Assembly (NCBI GenBank): GCA_020720805.1
Contig: DYNZ01000022.1
Coordinates: 1-42,498, forward strand
Reading direction: 5' to 3'
Length of the DNA: 42,498 bases
Source: Leptospira biflexa
GTDB lineage: Bacteria; Spirochaetota; DYNZ01
The translations under genes and the position numbers were made by a program. Positions within the stretch are counted from its first letter, which is position 1; each line of letters starts with the position of its first letter. Shown here piece by piece: positions 1 through 9,589 of the stretch. The notes under the pieces were generated by a model. The model did not search any database, had not been told where the DNA came from, and worked only from the letters and a program-made list of their open reading frames with translations.

Positions 1-98
1 GTTATGGCATTGCCCAACCGGTCAAATCTTGTGCTGAGTTTATCGAAGCATCGATACTTATTGGTATAAAACCCGAGAATCAAAGTGTTTCGAGTATA
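1..98 (-). repeat. Nested repeat copy R1 (Y inside X, cut by window edge)
   Basis: On the minus strand this reads as the left end of element X (67-96) followed at a TA (65-66) by the start of element Y (1-64), which runs off the window. The same X|Y junction occurs at 38238-38240. A further TA (97-98) flanks the X end, and the next three bases are the stop codon of the VOC gene, so the element lies directly against a coding region. The Y part carries the long form of its first segment, including the ATCGATGCTTCGAT stretch that is deleted in the copies at 21215 and 40607. Confidence 0.85.
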
Positions 99-593
99 TC
101 AATGGTTTGGTAATCTTTTCCCCTGCAGAAATTCTTGAATAAAGGGAAGAGGCATAGAGGTTTTCTGGGCGATATCAAAATCGCTTGCTCCCTCATGAAA
201 AAGTCTCAGGATGACGAATTCCATCGGCTCGCCCGCCTCAATGATATTTCCATCCGGATCCAGAAAACGGAGGACTCGTTGTCCCCATGGCTGCTCTGTG
301 ACAGGGTGGATGAGTTTGCCTGGAAATGGCTCGAGGGCTCCGGCGAGATCTGCTACATTGTCTGATTCAAAATAGAGAACAAATGGATGAGGTTTTGTTT
401 CAATGGGCACAGAAAATGAAAAGTTTGGGTCAAGCAAAGAAAGAAAATGGGTGCGTAGGTGCAGTGTCAATCCGCTGTGATAGCTGACGCTATCCCCGAA
501 ATCAAAGAGAATTTTCTGATTCAGTACCGATTCGTAAAACTCTCTTGCAATTCCGAGGTTTTCGACTATGAGTACGGAGCTTATAAGTCTCAT
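99..593 (-). CDS. VOC-family (glyoxalase/bleomycin-resistance fold) protein
   Basis: A 164-residue cytoplasmic protein. The first ~120 residues follow the vicinal-oxygen-chelate pattern: an opening strand and helix (LIVENLGIAREFYESVL), a central YFESDNVADL segment, and the terminal RVLRFLDPDGNIIEAGEPM motif, where D-P-D-G-N and the following Glu are typical of the family and the Glu often binds metal. Residues ~125-164 form a helical tail (LRLFHEGASDFDIAQKTSM) that looks like a small helix-turn-helix and is seen in some VOC proteins. An AGGAG sequence precedes the ATG. The substrate cannot be told; VOC members include lyases, dioxygenases and antibiotic-binding proteins. The stop codon touches repeat R1. 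Confidence 0.85.
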   Translation of the reverse strand: MRLISSVLIVENLGIAREFYESVLNQKILFDFGDSVSYHSGLTLHLRTHFLSLLDPNFSFSVPIETKPHPFVLYFESDNVADLAGALEPFPGKLIHPVTEQPWGQRVLRFLDPDGNIIEAGEPMEFVILRLFHEGASDFDIAQKTSMPLPFIQEFLQGKRLPNH

Positions 594-643
594 TCGTCTC
601 TCCTGGTTGACACAAGGTGTCCAGCCTGCAAACGGCTAAGAAA

Positions 644-663
644 AACCCGGCCATAGCCGGGTT
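644..663 (-). terminator. Intrinsic terminator of the RRM gene
   Basis: Perfect 8-bp stem AACCCGGC / GCCGGGTT around a four-base loop. On the minus strand it is followed by a short T run. It sits about 20 bases after the stop of the RNA-binding protein gene. Confidence 0.75.
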
Positions 664-684
664 ACCTTGATCTTGTTCTATATC

Positions 685-969
685 TTAGTGACGGCGTTCC
701 TGACGTCGGAAATTGTTGCTTCTGTCGTCTCTTGGCACAGCCTTTTTTACGGCGATTTCACGTCCCTGTAGATTCATACCATTACCTTCATCAATCGCTT
801 TTTGGCCCCCGTCCTGGTTGCTCATTTCAACAAAACCAAAACCTCTGGATTTTCCAGAAAAACGATCCATGACAATCTTTACAGATGCTACTTCGCCATA
901 AGCGGAAAAGGCAGCCTTTAAATCATCTTCCTTAACAGAGTAAGAAAGATTACCAACATACAGATTCAT
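685..969 (-). CDS. RRM-domain RNA-binding protein (cold-shock RNP type)
   Basis: About 94 residues made almost entirely of one RNA-recognition motif. RNP2 is visible as LYVGNLSY at the N-terminus and RNP1 as KSRGFGFVEM near residue 45, followed by a basic tail rich in Arg and Asn (DDRSNNFRRQERRH). This is the layout of small glycine/arginine-tailed RNPs of cyanobacteria, spirochaetes and proteobacteria, which bind single-stranded RNA and are often cold-induced. I chose the ATG at 969 because a GAGG box lies about 8 bases upstream; a TTG six bases earlier has no such support. A strong terminator follows. Confidence 0.92.
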   Translation of the reverse strand: MNLYVGNLSYSVKEDDLKAAFSAYGEVASVKIVMDRFSGKSRGFGFVEMSNQDGGQKAIDEGNGMNLQGREIAVKKAVPRDDRSNNFRRQERRH

Positions 970-1446
970 TCTCAAACCTCAAAAAAATTGTATTATGTCT
1001 GCCAAAACACCCCAGTAAGCGGAACAAGATCATTCGCATTTTGTCCAATGACTGTACCTGATAAAGCTTAACATTGCAAATAGGTAGGGGACAAACGGAA
1101 AGGCTATATCCTGAATCGATAACTATGGTAAGAAAAAACTCCTGATGTGCGTTGCAGATAAGTCTATCAATAATGGACTTGGAAAAATGCAATCAAAAAA
1201 CCTAAAAAATTACCAATTTCTTGTAAATATTGCTCTGTTTTTTTCTTTTTTTTTCGCTATCGCTGTAAGAGAATCTTACTTTCCCAACTTATTTTGAAAA
1301 CTTTTCTTAACAATTTTGCGAAGGAATGATTTTCTTGAGAGGATAGGTTTTTTAAATCTGGATCTAAAATTTAAAAAAATGAATCGCTTTTTTTTATATA
1401 GAGTACGTCTTATTGTTATCAAAAAAAATATCAGGAGATTGGTGAT
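970..1446. other. Long AT-rich intergenic region
   Basis: Nearly 480 bases between two divergent genes, very rich in A and T runs, especially 1195-1440. I see no convincing protein gene. It must hold the promoters of both neighbours and probably a long leader for the RRM gene, but I could not place them with confidence. TATATAGAG near 1396 is a possible -10 region for the secreted protein gene. Confidence 0.5.
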
Positions 1447-1818
1447 ATGAAAAAACGTTTTGGAATACTAGCAATGACTCTTATTGTCGCATTGTCTGCA
1501 TCGGTAGCCTTTGCTGGCGGCGAGTGCATCGAGTTGGGCTGGAAAGGCGGCGCGGTTGGCAATCAAGTAAAATGGGTTAAGGGTGACCTTGTTGAGAGAG
1601 GAACCATTGCCACAATCAACTACAACTGGAAAAATGGAACCATGACAGGCCGTGTGAACAATGGCGTTTACAAAGGCACATGGGTTCAGGATGGCAGCCG
1701 TGGCGGATCGTTTTATTTCAAAGTGCCAAATTCCAGCACAAATGTTCTGACAGGCTGGTGGTCATCCAAAGGCAACACAAAAAAGCATCCATTGCTTGTC
1801 CGTCTCTGCCAACAATAA
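1447..1818 (+). CDS. Small secreted protein of unknown function
   Basis: 123 residues with a clear Sec signal peptide: basic MKKR, hydrophobic core to about residue 22, and a VAFA-GG cleavage site. The mature part of about 100 residues has two cysteines (near the N-terminus and in the last five residues) that could form a disulphide, and Gly/Trp-rich strands such as GVYKGTW and LTGWWSSKG, a pattern of small beta-sheet proteins. I do not recognise a named family. AGGAGA lies about 10 bases before the ATG, and two hairpins follow the stop. Probably periplasmic or exported and monocistronic. Confidence 0.8.
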   Translation: MKKRFGILAMTLIVALSASVAFAGGECIELGWKGGAVGNQVKWVKGDLVERGTIATINYNWKNGTMTGRVNNGVYKGTWVQDGSRGGSFYFKVPNSSTNVLTGWWSSKGNTKKHPLLVRLCQQ

Positions 1819-1831
1819 TTTTGCTCACACA

Positions 1832-1857
1832 AAACGCAGCCTAACTTGGCTGCGTTT
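1832..1857 (+). terminator. Terminator hairpin after the secreted protein gene
   Basis: Perfect 10-bp stem AAACGCAGCC / GGCTGCGTTT with a six-base loop, 13 bases after the stop codon. It is flanked by T-rich sequence on both strands, so it may act in both directions between two convergent genes. Confidence 0.7.
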
Positions 1858-1859
1858 CT

Positions 1860-1883
1860 ATAGCCTCCCCACTGGGAGGCTAT
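1860..1883 (-). terminator. Hairpin directly after serC
   Basis: Perfect 10-bp stem ATAGCCTCCC / GGGAGGCTAT with a four-base loop, starting at the base next to the serC stop codon. No T run follows on the minus strand, so it probably works with the neighbouring hairpin at 1832-1857. Confidence 0.6.
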
Positions 1884-2969
1884 TTAGCCGTATCTTTTTT
1901 CAAAATCCATAAGATAGCTGTTTAATTCCCGACAACCCTCGATGGGCATGGCGTTGTAAAGGGAGGCTCGGAATCCCCCAACAAGTCGATGACCTTTCAG
2001 TCCATCAAGATCGCGCTCTTTAGCTCCCTCCAAAAACTCTCTCTCCAGTTTTTTATCCCTCAGGTTCCAGGTGACATTCATCAAAGAGCGGGATTTTTTT
2101 GCAGCGTGGCCGATGTAAAAACCTGAGCCATCGATGGCATCGTAGATGAGTTTTGCTTTTTCCTTGTTGATCAGCTCCATTCCCTGCAATCCGCCGCGGT
2201 CCTGCAGCCATTTAAGTACAAGGTTGAGAATAAAGATGCCAAAAACAGGGGGTGTGTTGTACATAGATTGGTTTGCCGCGTGCACATCGTAGCGCAACAT
2301 CGTAGGTAGATCTGTCCGTTTTTTTCTCAGAAGTTCCTTATGAAGAATCACCAGGGTTAATCCAGATGGTCCAAGGTTTTTCTGTGCCCCTGCATAAATG
2401 AGTTGAAATGAGTGTATATTGAGGGGGCGGCAAAAAATATCCGATGACATATCCGCGACTATGGGTAAGGGCAAGGACTTAGGGTAATCTGGAAATTGGG
2501 TTCCATATATTGTGTTGTTGGACGTTATATGCAGATATTTTGCACCAGAATGGGTTGTGATTTTTTCAAGATCGGGAAGCTCCGCAAACTGGCTATCCTT
2601 TCCGGAAAAAACCTCACGGACAGCAGGATGCAGTAACATAGCCTCATGCAGCGCTTTTTCAGACCAGACACCAGTCGTTACATAATCGGCGATTTCACCT
2701 GGTTGCAGGAGGTTCATGGGAACCATGGCAAATTGCAGGGATGCTCCGCCCTGTAAAAAAAGGATCTCATAGTCATCCGGTATATCGGCCAGAGTTCGGA
2801 TAAGGCTGATACTCTCCGAAGTCAGGCCTTCGATTTCAGGGGTACGGTGGCTCATCTCGATAACCCCCATGCCTCGATTTTGAAACTCCTGGATGCCTGT
2901 AGCCGCCTGAGCCAAGACCTCGACCGGCAGGGTTGCGGGTCCGGCGCTAAAATTGTAAATGCGTTTCAT
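1884..2969 (-). CDS. serC: Phosphoserine aminotransferase
   Basis: 361 residues, normal for SerC. It makes O-phosphoserine from 3-phosphohydroxypyruvate and glutamate in serine synthesis, and the related step of pyridoxal-phosphate synthesis where that route exists. The N-terminus RIYNFSAGPATLP is the family signature; GGASLQFAMVPMNL binds the cofactor phosphate; the PLP lysine is in YAGAQKNLGPSG (about residue 197); the C-terminus GFRASLYNAMP is typical. I start at 2969 because AAGGAT lies upstream and the six residues before it are not part of the family. serA is not in the window. Confidence 0.96.
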   Translation of the reverse strand: MKRIYNFSAGPATLPVEVLAQAATGIQEFQNRGMGVIEMSHRTPEIEGLTSESISLIRTLADIPDDYEILFLQGGASLQFAMVPMNLLQPGEIADYVTTGVWSEKALHEAMLLHPAVREVFSGKDSQFAELPDLEKITTHSGAKYLHITSNNTIYGTQFPDYPKSLPLPIVADMSSDIFCRPLNIHSFQLIYAGAQKNLGPSGLTLVILHKELLRKKRTDLPTMLRYDVHAANQSMYNTPPVFGIFILNLVLKWLQDRGGLQGMELINKEKAKLIYDAIDGSGFYIGHAAKKSRSLMNVTWNLRDKKLEREFLEGAKERDLDGLKGHRLVGGFRASLYNAMPIEGCRELNSYLMDFEKRYG

Positions 2970-3037
2970 GATGGAGATCCTTTCCAAAAAAATCTTTTGC
3001 CGAAATCAGACACTCCCGAACAAGCGTCAAGTGATAT

Positions 3038-4774
3038 TCAGAGAATAGAGAGGAGGTGGCGAAAGAGGAGCTGGTCTATATCAAAAACATTGATAGGTTT
3101 GGTGATAAAATCGTTAAATCCAAGCGTGAAGCAGCGCTCTTTGATTTTTTCCTCGGTATAGGCAGTCATCGCGATAACCGGAATTTTTGCCAGAGTAGCA
3201 CCATAGGATCCGCTGCGGATTCTAGTGATGGTTTCAAAACCATTCATAACAGGCATTTCCAGATCCAGAATAATGATATCGTAGGTTTGCAGGCTTAGCA
3301 TGTGTAGCGCGTCCTGTCCGTGGCTGGCCAAAACTGGTTTATGACCCAATTTTGTTTACACCTTTTGGATGAGTTTGGCGTTGACTGGATTGTCTTCGGC
3401 AACCAGAATGTTCAAACTACGCGAGGCCTTTTCAATGGTTTTTTTCTCGGGATTTAAATTTACTTCTGTCGTTTTCTCTGCAACAGAAACAGGAATGGAG
3501 CAGGTAAAGCTACTGTCAGCACTCTTCGTGCTTGTAACTCGGATTTGTCCACCCATCAATTCGATTAATTTGCGTGTGATGGCCAGCCCAAGACCGGTAC
3601 CAGGGCTGCGCGAACCGGCGTTATGCTCACCCTGAAAATACTTTTCAAATATCTTTTCTAACAACTCTTCTGGTATCCCGATACCGCTGTCGCGAACGAC
3701 AAAATCGATTCATATTTTATTCGGAAGTTCGGGTGTTGCAACATCTGACCTTTTTGCCTCTATTTTGACAAAGCCCGATTCTGTAAATTTTATAGCGTTG
3801 CTGATCAGGTTGTTCAGGATTTGCTGCAATCTTCGTCCGTCGCCTATCAGGATTTCTGGAAAATCATCAGAAATGCTAACAATCAGCTTGAGGTCTTTTT
3901 GCGCTGTTGGTTGAAAAAATGTTTTTTCTACATCAAGAATTATTTTGCGAATCCAGACAGTTTCCTGGCGTAACGACAGGTTTGATTCTTCTAATTTGGA
4001 TAGATCCAGAATATCATTGAGAATCGAAAGGAGATGGGTACCTGCTCGCCGTACGGTCTCCAGGTAGCTATTTTTTTCCTCTTGGTTTTCTGTATCCAGA
4101 GCCAGATCGGTCATACCGATAATGCCGTTCATGGGGGTTCTGATCTCATGCGACATTCGCGCCAGAAAATCTGTTTTCAGACGCGCACTTTCGCTGCTTT
4201 GCATTCTCTCTTCTTCCAGAAGCTTCTGAGTTTCAACCAGATCATTGATCTCTGTCAGTGTCAAAAGGAAATAGGGTTCAACTCTTTCCGGTTTATCCTC
4301 AAACGGATACGAGGCCAGAGGACGGCAATCTCCCTTTACGTAGGTTATTTTATTCTTCCTGCCCAATAACGCTAAAGAAAATGTATGCGGATGGTGGGAG
4401 GCGATGGTCTCATTCAGAAAAGCGAAGAAATTGGATTGGTAATTTTTTTCAATGAAACTGGAAAAGGGAGCCCAGCTTATTTTGGCCGCGTCATCGCCAA
4501 CCATGGCAGCAAAGGTTAGATTGAACTTGCAGATCAAACCATTGCCCGTGATGATCAGAAATCCGACAGGAGCCGTCATGAATAGATCCCGGAAGGAGTC
4601 CCGCGACCTGGCTAAGTCAGCTTGCGCGTTGATCAGTTCATCATTTTGTAGCTCAAGTTCGACATGATACACCTGCAGTTCATCCAGAGCTTTGTCCACA
4701 CCCGTGCTGTGCTTGAAGGCTTGTAGTAGCTGGTTCGCTCTCTCTTTGAGATATTTGAGTCTATTTTCATCCAT
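3038..4774 (-). pseudogene. PAS-histidine kinase-receiver hybrid, two in-frame stops
   Basis: Reads as a single gene of about 578 codons. In order: an N-terminal helix, a PAS domain (residues ~60-180), HisKA with the phospho-His in MSHEIRTPMNG (~210), a HATPase with LNNLISNAIKF and GTGLGLAI boxes, then a receiver with the phospho-Asp in IIILDLEMPVMNG (~506) and the conserved Lys in FITKPI. The frame is closed twice without a shift: TGA at 3710-3712 inside the ATPase, and TAA at 3356-3358 where a TTA leucine codon fits the receiver pattern (KLIQKV-x-TKLGHKP). It lies 24 bases after the broken CheB-CheR gene and was probably cotranscribed with it. The fragments are unlikely to form a working kinase. 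Confidence 0.88.
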
Positions 4775-4798
4775 ACTTGCGTACTAACGTACAGAGTA

Positions 4799-7700
4799 TT
4801 AAGGAATTATGGTGCCAGAACTTAATGTTCCGATGATATTACTATTTTCGCCGCGAATGACCAGGTTGTGCCATTTGATTTTAATTTTATCTCCTTTTTT
4901 GTTGATGATAGAATTTTCCATGAATTCGCTGAGATGGCCTAACCTCTTGATGCCATCCTCAAATGCTTTTTCGATGAGATCTCTGTCCTCTGGCGGTAAA
5001 AAATTTTGAAACCAGTTTTGACCAATGATCTGCCCTTCCGGACAACCAAGGATTTCGCAACCTTTGGTGTTGATATGGCTGACAGTTTTGTCATTGTTAA
5101 TCATCACGATAATCTCCGAAGAGATATCCATGAGGCTGGCGATCCTTCGCTTTTTATCGTCCAGTAGGGATTCCAGTTCTACCGTGTCGTTGATATCGCG
5201 CACAATGCCGATCATGCGGATAGGCTTTTTTTCCTCGTTAAAAAAGACCTTTCCTGTTTCCATGACCCAGCGAATTGTGCCGTCAGGCCAGATGATTCTA
5301 TGTTTTATATTTTCATAATTTTGCTGGTCAAAGAGGGCGCGATTGATGGCGTCCTGCACCATAGCCTTGTCTTCAGGGTGCAGGCTATCCTAGAACGCGC
5401 TATAGTTGCCCTGGAAGGTTCCTGGTTCCATGCCAAACAGAGCTTCGGTATTGGATGACCAGAAGAGTCGATGACCGGGGATATCCCAGTCCCAGAAACC
5501 AAGATGAGCAATACTCTGGCTGAGGTTGATGCGCTCTCTGTATCGATCCATCTCAATCTGGTTATTTTTTAGCTCTGTGATGTTGTGCAGGGTGACGACC
5601 AGACCCAGAAAAGATTTTGGTCCGACTTCATAGGGGGCAATGCGCAGTACATACCAGTTTAACTGTTTGTTCTGCACATGCATCTCATGGGTTTGAAAAC
5701 TTGTATGTACTTTTTTGATGATATCAATAAGGTCGATATCGACCAGATTATTGGAGATCTCTTCTAAGTAACGTCCTAGATCTGTTTCCCGTATATGAAA
5801 GATCTGCGTGGCAGCCGTAGTATAGCGTCTGATCCGAAGCTGCTCGTCCAGAAAAATGGTAGCGGTGGGTATAGCCGTCATCAAATTGTTTAGATCGTTA
5901 TTGAGCTCGGTCAGCTCCATGATTTTGCTCTGGTGTTCGGCGTTGACCGTGTAGAGCTCTTCATTCACAGATTGCAGCTCTTCATTGGTACTTTGCAACT
6001 CCTCATTGGTCGCCAGAAGCTCCTCATTGGATGTTTCCAGCTCTTCAATGGTTGCCTGGAGGCTCTCCTTGTTGAATTGTAGATCCTGCTCGAGATCAAT
6101 AATACGCTGCTGTGCCTCTTTATCGATATCATAGTGGAGGATATTTTCGGATGTCTCCTTGGTTTGAATATTTTCGATTTTTTCCAAAAAGATTGCGACC
6201 AGCGCTTCCTGTCCCCGTTTTTCTGGCAGTTTTTTGACACGCAGGTTGATATTGACCTTTCCGGCCTCTGTTTCCAGGCGTATATTGGAAAAGGATACCT
6301 CTTGCTGTTTTTGAAATGCCTTGAGTATACCGGTCGCCAGAGGGATGGATAGCTCTTTTGGGGCCATCTTTGTGATATCATTGTGCATCTTGCCCATGGG
6401 GATCGAGAAGAACAGCTTGATATCCTCTCCAAAAATATGCAGAATCTCCATCTGTTCGTTCACAATGATGGTCGCGGGCAGATAATCGGAAGAAGCCATC
6501 TGTAGAAATCGGTCCAGCAGCCGTTCCTCCTCGTCGTGGACGCGGATATAGGATGCCCTTGTCTGGAGCTCCTGGCTGCGGCGCCGGATCTCGACAACAG
6601 AGGTGGTATCGCTATCGGAGATATGGTTCAACTTGCGTTTTCCTGTGGAGCGAAATATCTTTAATTTTGGTTCCAGCGTCTCGAAATATTCGGACATATC
6701 TCCGATGGATTCGCTGCTTCCCCAAAAGAGCAGACCATTGGCGTTGAGGGAGAAGTTAAAATGATCAAAAATTTTCTTCTGCGGTCCTGGTTGCAGGTAA
6801 ATCAATAAATTACGGCAGGTAATCAGATCAAGGTTTGTGAAAGGAGGATCTTTGATAATATTATGGTTAGCGAACACGATCTGTTCGCGAATATTGCGGT
6901 TGATCTGGTAGTTCTCTTCGATAGCTTTGAAGTAGCGATGCAAATAGTCTGTCGGCACATCCGCGATGATACTTTCGGGATAGATACCGTTACTGGCATT
7001 CATGAGGGCATCGCGGTCGATATCCGTGGCAAAAATTTTAAAGGATTTGCGGATCCCCTCACGCTCGAGGATATCTGACACAAGGATAGCAATGGAGTAG
7101 GCCTCTTCGCCGGAGGAGCATCCTGCTACCCAGATACGGATCTCATTTTTAGGCGATGATATCAGCACTTCGCGCAGGTGGCGGCGCAATGCCTCGTAAG
7201 CCTCCGGGTCTCGGAAGAAATTGGTAACGCCAATGAGAAGGTCGCGAAAAAGATAAACGCTCTCCTGGGGGTTCTCCTCAAGGTATTTCACATACTCATG
7301 GAGAGAGTAGAGCTGGCAAATGCTCATGCGGCGTTCGATACGACGAATCACTGTGTTCGGCTTGTAATGGGAAAAATCAATCTTGGTTTTTTCCCGTAAG
7401 ACGGAGAAGATTTTGGAGATATCATCCTCTTCGCTTAGATGGGACTCCCCTTTGTTTGCCTTTACGGTGTAAGGATGCTTGATAAAGGAGAGGAGCTGCT
7501 GGGGCATATCGGCCGGCGGTAAAATAAAATCGGCCATACCAGTGGAGATTGCGCGATTGGGCATACCATCAAATTTGGCGCTCTCCTCGGTCTGCACCAT
7601 CACCATACCGCCCAGCTCCTTGATGCTGCACACCCCCCTGCATACCGTCGCTTCCTGTGCCGGAGAGAATGATACCAATCGATTTATCTGTCTGGTCTTC

Positions 7701-8059
7701 AGCCAGAGACTTGAAAAATAGGTCAATAGGTAAATTGATGCCGCGATTGGAGATAACCTGATCCTTGAGATAGAGTTTTCCATGGAAAATGGTCATGTTT
7801 TTTTTGGGTGGTATCAAGTACACACAATTGGCCATTACCTCCAACCCATCTTCGACCCGCTGAACAGACATCTTTGTCTTTTTGGAGAGTAGTTCAACCA
7901 TCAGCGATTTATAATCCGGTGACAGATGCTGCACCACAATGAAGGCTACGCCACTATCCGGTGCATGTGGGTAAAAAAAGTTTCGATAGCATCCAGACCG
8001 CCCGCAGAAGCGCCTATCCCGATATAATAACTTGGTTTGTCCAAATCCTGATTCTCCAT
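4799..8059 (-). pseudogene. CheB-CheR-PAS fusion protein, two frameshifts and one stop
   Basis: About 1087 codons when the lesions are repaired. Residues 1-190 are a CheB-like methylesterase (GIGASAGGLDAIE, VQHLSPDYKSL, LSGTGSDGMQG). Residues ~205-470 are a CheR methyltransferase (RRIERRM, SAM-binding VAGCSSGEEAYS, DLITCRNLLIYL). Then follow a coiled coil of repeated NEEL heptads (~650-710) and three PAS domains. Lesions: a T run one base short (A7 at 7973-7979 on the plus strand), a G run one base long (C6 at 7633-7638), and TAG at 5390-5392 where TTG leucine fits YSAF-x-DSLHPED. The two indels cancel, so the frame returns to that of the start. Such fusions normally act in a non-flagellar sensory pathway. 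Start chosen at the ATG in front of the CheB motif. Confidence 0.88.
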
Positions 8060-8163
8060 AATGGTGAAAACCTTTTTGAGAAATTTTTTCTTCTTGCGTT
8101 TGTCTGAGTCAGCCTCAAAATTGCGCTACATTGCTTTTTCGGATCAATTGTCCTGAAAGATCT

Positions 8164-8210
8164 GGGATAGATATGGGATAGATATGGGTGTCTTGATATT
8201 TATCCCATAT
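8164..8210. repeat. Short direct and inverted repeats upstream of the CheB-CheR gene
   Basis: GGGATAGATAT occurs twice head to tail (8164-8174, 8175-8185), followed by an ATATGGG / CCCATAT inverted pair (8182-8188 and 8204-8210). It lies between two divergent genes (starts at 8059 and 8310), so it could be an operator or leader hairpin. No regulator can be named. Confidence 0.5.
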
Positions 8211-8309
8211 GACCCCAGCAAGATTGATTCCTATTGTGGTCTTGTTTCGATGTAAAGTATTTTTTTTCTATTCTCGCGCGGCAGAATCTCGGATGACAGG
8301 AGGTACCTT

Positions 8310-8549
8310 TTGCCTACAATAAAATTTCAGTCAAAATGCAGATTTTGCAACCGGAATATCATCTGGGAAGGGCTCTATAGGGTAGGCAGACCGGATAGTC
8401 CTGTAAATGAAAGCCAGTATGAACTTGTTTCTACTGGCTTTACCAGCACAACCCAGGGGAATCGTATTCGAGCGGTCTCTACTGTGGATTGTCCCGTCTG
8501 CAAAAACCGCAATCGTTATGAAATTGAATTTATATTAGATCTTCATTAG
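8310..8549 (+). CDS. Small protein with two CxxC pairs (zinc-ribbon-like)
   Basis: 79 residues. CRFCNRN near the N-terminus and CPVCKNRNRYE near the C-terminus give a CxxC...CxxC arrangement, typical of a structural zinc ribbon. Starts at TTG: AGGAGG lies six bases before it, the best ribosome site in the neighbourhood, and no ATG is in a usable position. No signal peptide or membrane segment. Family not recognised; a nucleic-acid or protein-binding ribbon is possible. The next gene starts nine bases downstream, suggesting cotranscription. Confidence 0.7.
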   Translation: MPTIKFQSKCRFCNRNIIWEGLYRVGRPDSPVNESQYELVSTGFTSTTQGNRIRAVSTVDCPVCKNRNRYEIEFILDLH

Positions 8550-8558
8550 AAAAAGCGG

Positions 8559-9038
8559 ATGGTCACTCATCTGGCTTACTGCTATTGCCGCGCTCATGTT
8601 ACCTTTTACTCGGGTCATCGACACATTACTCGTAAAGTGATTCGTCACCACGAACTCTCCTTTCCTGCAATCCTGATGACTGTTCGCAAAGCTGCGAGTG
8701 AAATTTTTGATCTCTTTTTTTCCCTGCGGTACAATTCTCGGACTAACGCTAGTTTGGAAGAGCTGTTACAAGGCTGGATGGACTCTTTTGCGAATGAACT
8801 TCTGCATTGGGAAGAGCTGGTTGTAGAGGGACGCTCTTTACCAGACCACGAGAAGAGATCTATTGAGGTGGCTCCCTTGCTGCTGCAAACACTTCGGGGC
8901 GTTCATGCAAGACACTGGAATCAGATTATCTGGGAATATAGCAAGCCGCTAAGTAGAACTTTTTTCCGTCAGGATAAGGATGTCTTGGAGGTGTGGAATC
9001 TGGCGTTTCGCTTTGAAATTTACTGTTTGGAAAATTAG
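8559..9038 (+). CDS. Unknown protein
   Basis: Up to 159 residues with no motif I recognise. The region from residue 40 on (MTVRKAASEIFDLFF...) is helical with amphipathic and Trp-rich segments (HWEELV, RHWNQIIWEYSK). The first 39 residues are Cys/His/Tyr-rich and look less protein-like, so the true start may be the ATG at 8676; neither start has a strong ribosome site. It follows the zinc-ribbon gene closely and ends 26 bases before the 3' end of tRNA-Leu, which is on the other strand. Its reality as a coding gene is likely but unproven. Confidence 0.55.
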   Translation: MVTHLAYCYCRAHVTFYSGHRHITRKVIRHHELSFPAILMTVRKAASEIFDLFFSLRYNSRTNASLEELLQGWMDSFANELLHWEELVVEGRSLPDHEKRSIEVAPLLLQTLRGVHARHWNQIIWEYSKPLSRTFFRQDKDVLEVWNLAFRFEIYCLEN

Positions 9039-9064
9039 AATTAGAGTCAGAATAACATGGAATG

Positions 9065-9148
9065 TGCCCAAGGCCGGAATCGAACCGGCACGGGGTTGCC
9101 CCCACTGGATTTTGAGTCCAACGCGTCTACCAATTCCACCACTTGGGC
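9065..9148 (-). tRNA. tRNA-Leu (anticodon CAA)
   Basis: An 84-base class II tRNA. The acceptor arms GCCCAAG / CTTGGGC pair perfectly, the D-arm has GGTGGAATTGGTAGACGC, and the anticodon loop CTCAAAA gives CAA, which reads UUG. The long variable arm TGGGGGCAACCCCG and the T-arm GCCGGTTCGATTCCGGC are complete. The discriminator is A, as in leucine tRNAs. CCA is not encoded. Confidence 0.96.
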
Positions 9149-9154
9149 TTATTT

Positions 9155-9589
9155 TTATTCACCGGGAGGAGGGTCTAATACCTCGATAAATTTCCCTTTG
9201 GCTCTGGCAACAATCTTTCCCATCTCGTTTTCCAGCTCGGCTCTGTTCTCAATAGTCTTTTTGCTTTTTTTCAGAAACCATCCGCGAATATGCAGAGGGT
9301 CACCCAGCTTCGCTCCCTGCAGGTAACGAACTGTCAGTTCACCATTGATCGCATTGATACCCATAAACTGGTTTATACGAGACATAGCCTCCTGCAATAT
9401 TGAGGAGATTACGCCGCCATGCAGTTCGTTTTCGCTTCCTTCAAATTTTTTGCTTGGAATAAATTCGCCATACACCGTTTTGGTATCTTCATCGAATTTT
9501 ATGTCCAGTTGAAGGCCGAATTCATTATCGAGGCCGCTGCCATAATTATTGGTATTGATTTCTATTTCTGGTTTGATTACTCCTGCCAT
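9155..9589 (-). CDS. Hotdog-fold thioesterase (PaaI-like)
   Basis: 144 residues. The conserved hotdog helix is visible as ENELHGGVISSILQEAM (~residues 52-68), with the H-G-G turn used by PaaI/YbgC-type enzymes, followed by the strands GELTVRYLQGAKLGDPLHIRGWF and KIVARAKGKFIEV. The expected role is cleavage of a CoA or acyl-carrier-protein thioester; the substrate is unknown. Cytoplasmic. The stop lies only six bases from the 5' end of tRNA-Leu on the same strand, so the two may share a transcript that is processed. Confidence 0.85.
   Translation of the reverse strand: MAGVIKPEIEINTNNYGSGLDNEFGLQLDIKFDEDTKTVYGEFIPSKKFEGSENELHGGVISSILQEAMSRINQFMGINAINGELTVRYLQGAKLGDPLHIRGWFLKKSKKTIENRAELENEMGKIVARAKGKFIEVLDPPPGE

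Noticed and set aside
950-1192. 80-residue ORF upstream of the RRM gene
   Set aside because: It overlaps the RRM start, has no clear ribosome site and looks random in composition.
3710-5392. In-frame TGA/TAG as selenocysteine, pyrrolysine or a reassigned codon
   Set aside because: TGA, TAG and TAA all occur in the same two genes at places where Leu or an ordinary residue fits; no SECIS-like hairpin was seen at the TGA, and other genes use TGA, TAG and TAA as normal stops.
5965-6432. 155-residue ORF inside the CheB-CheR gene
   Set aside because: A frame shadow of the PAS/coiled-coil region, rich in Arg, Ser and Trp as expected for an out-of-frame translation.
7633-7979. Programmed frameshifting in the CheB-CheR gene
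   Set aside because: Two opposite single-base indels 335 bases apart plus a stop fit decay or sequence error better than a programmed event.
9038-9148. tRNA-Leu as an integration site
   Set aside because: No integrase, no duplicated tRNA 3' end in the window and ordinary neighbours.
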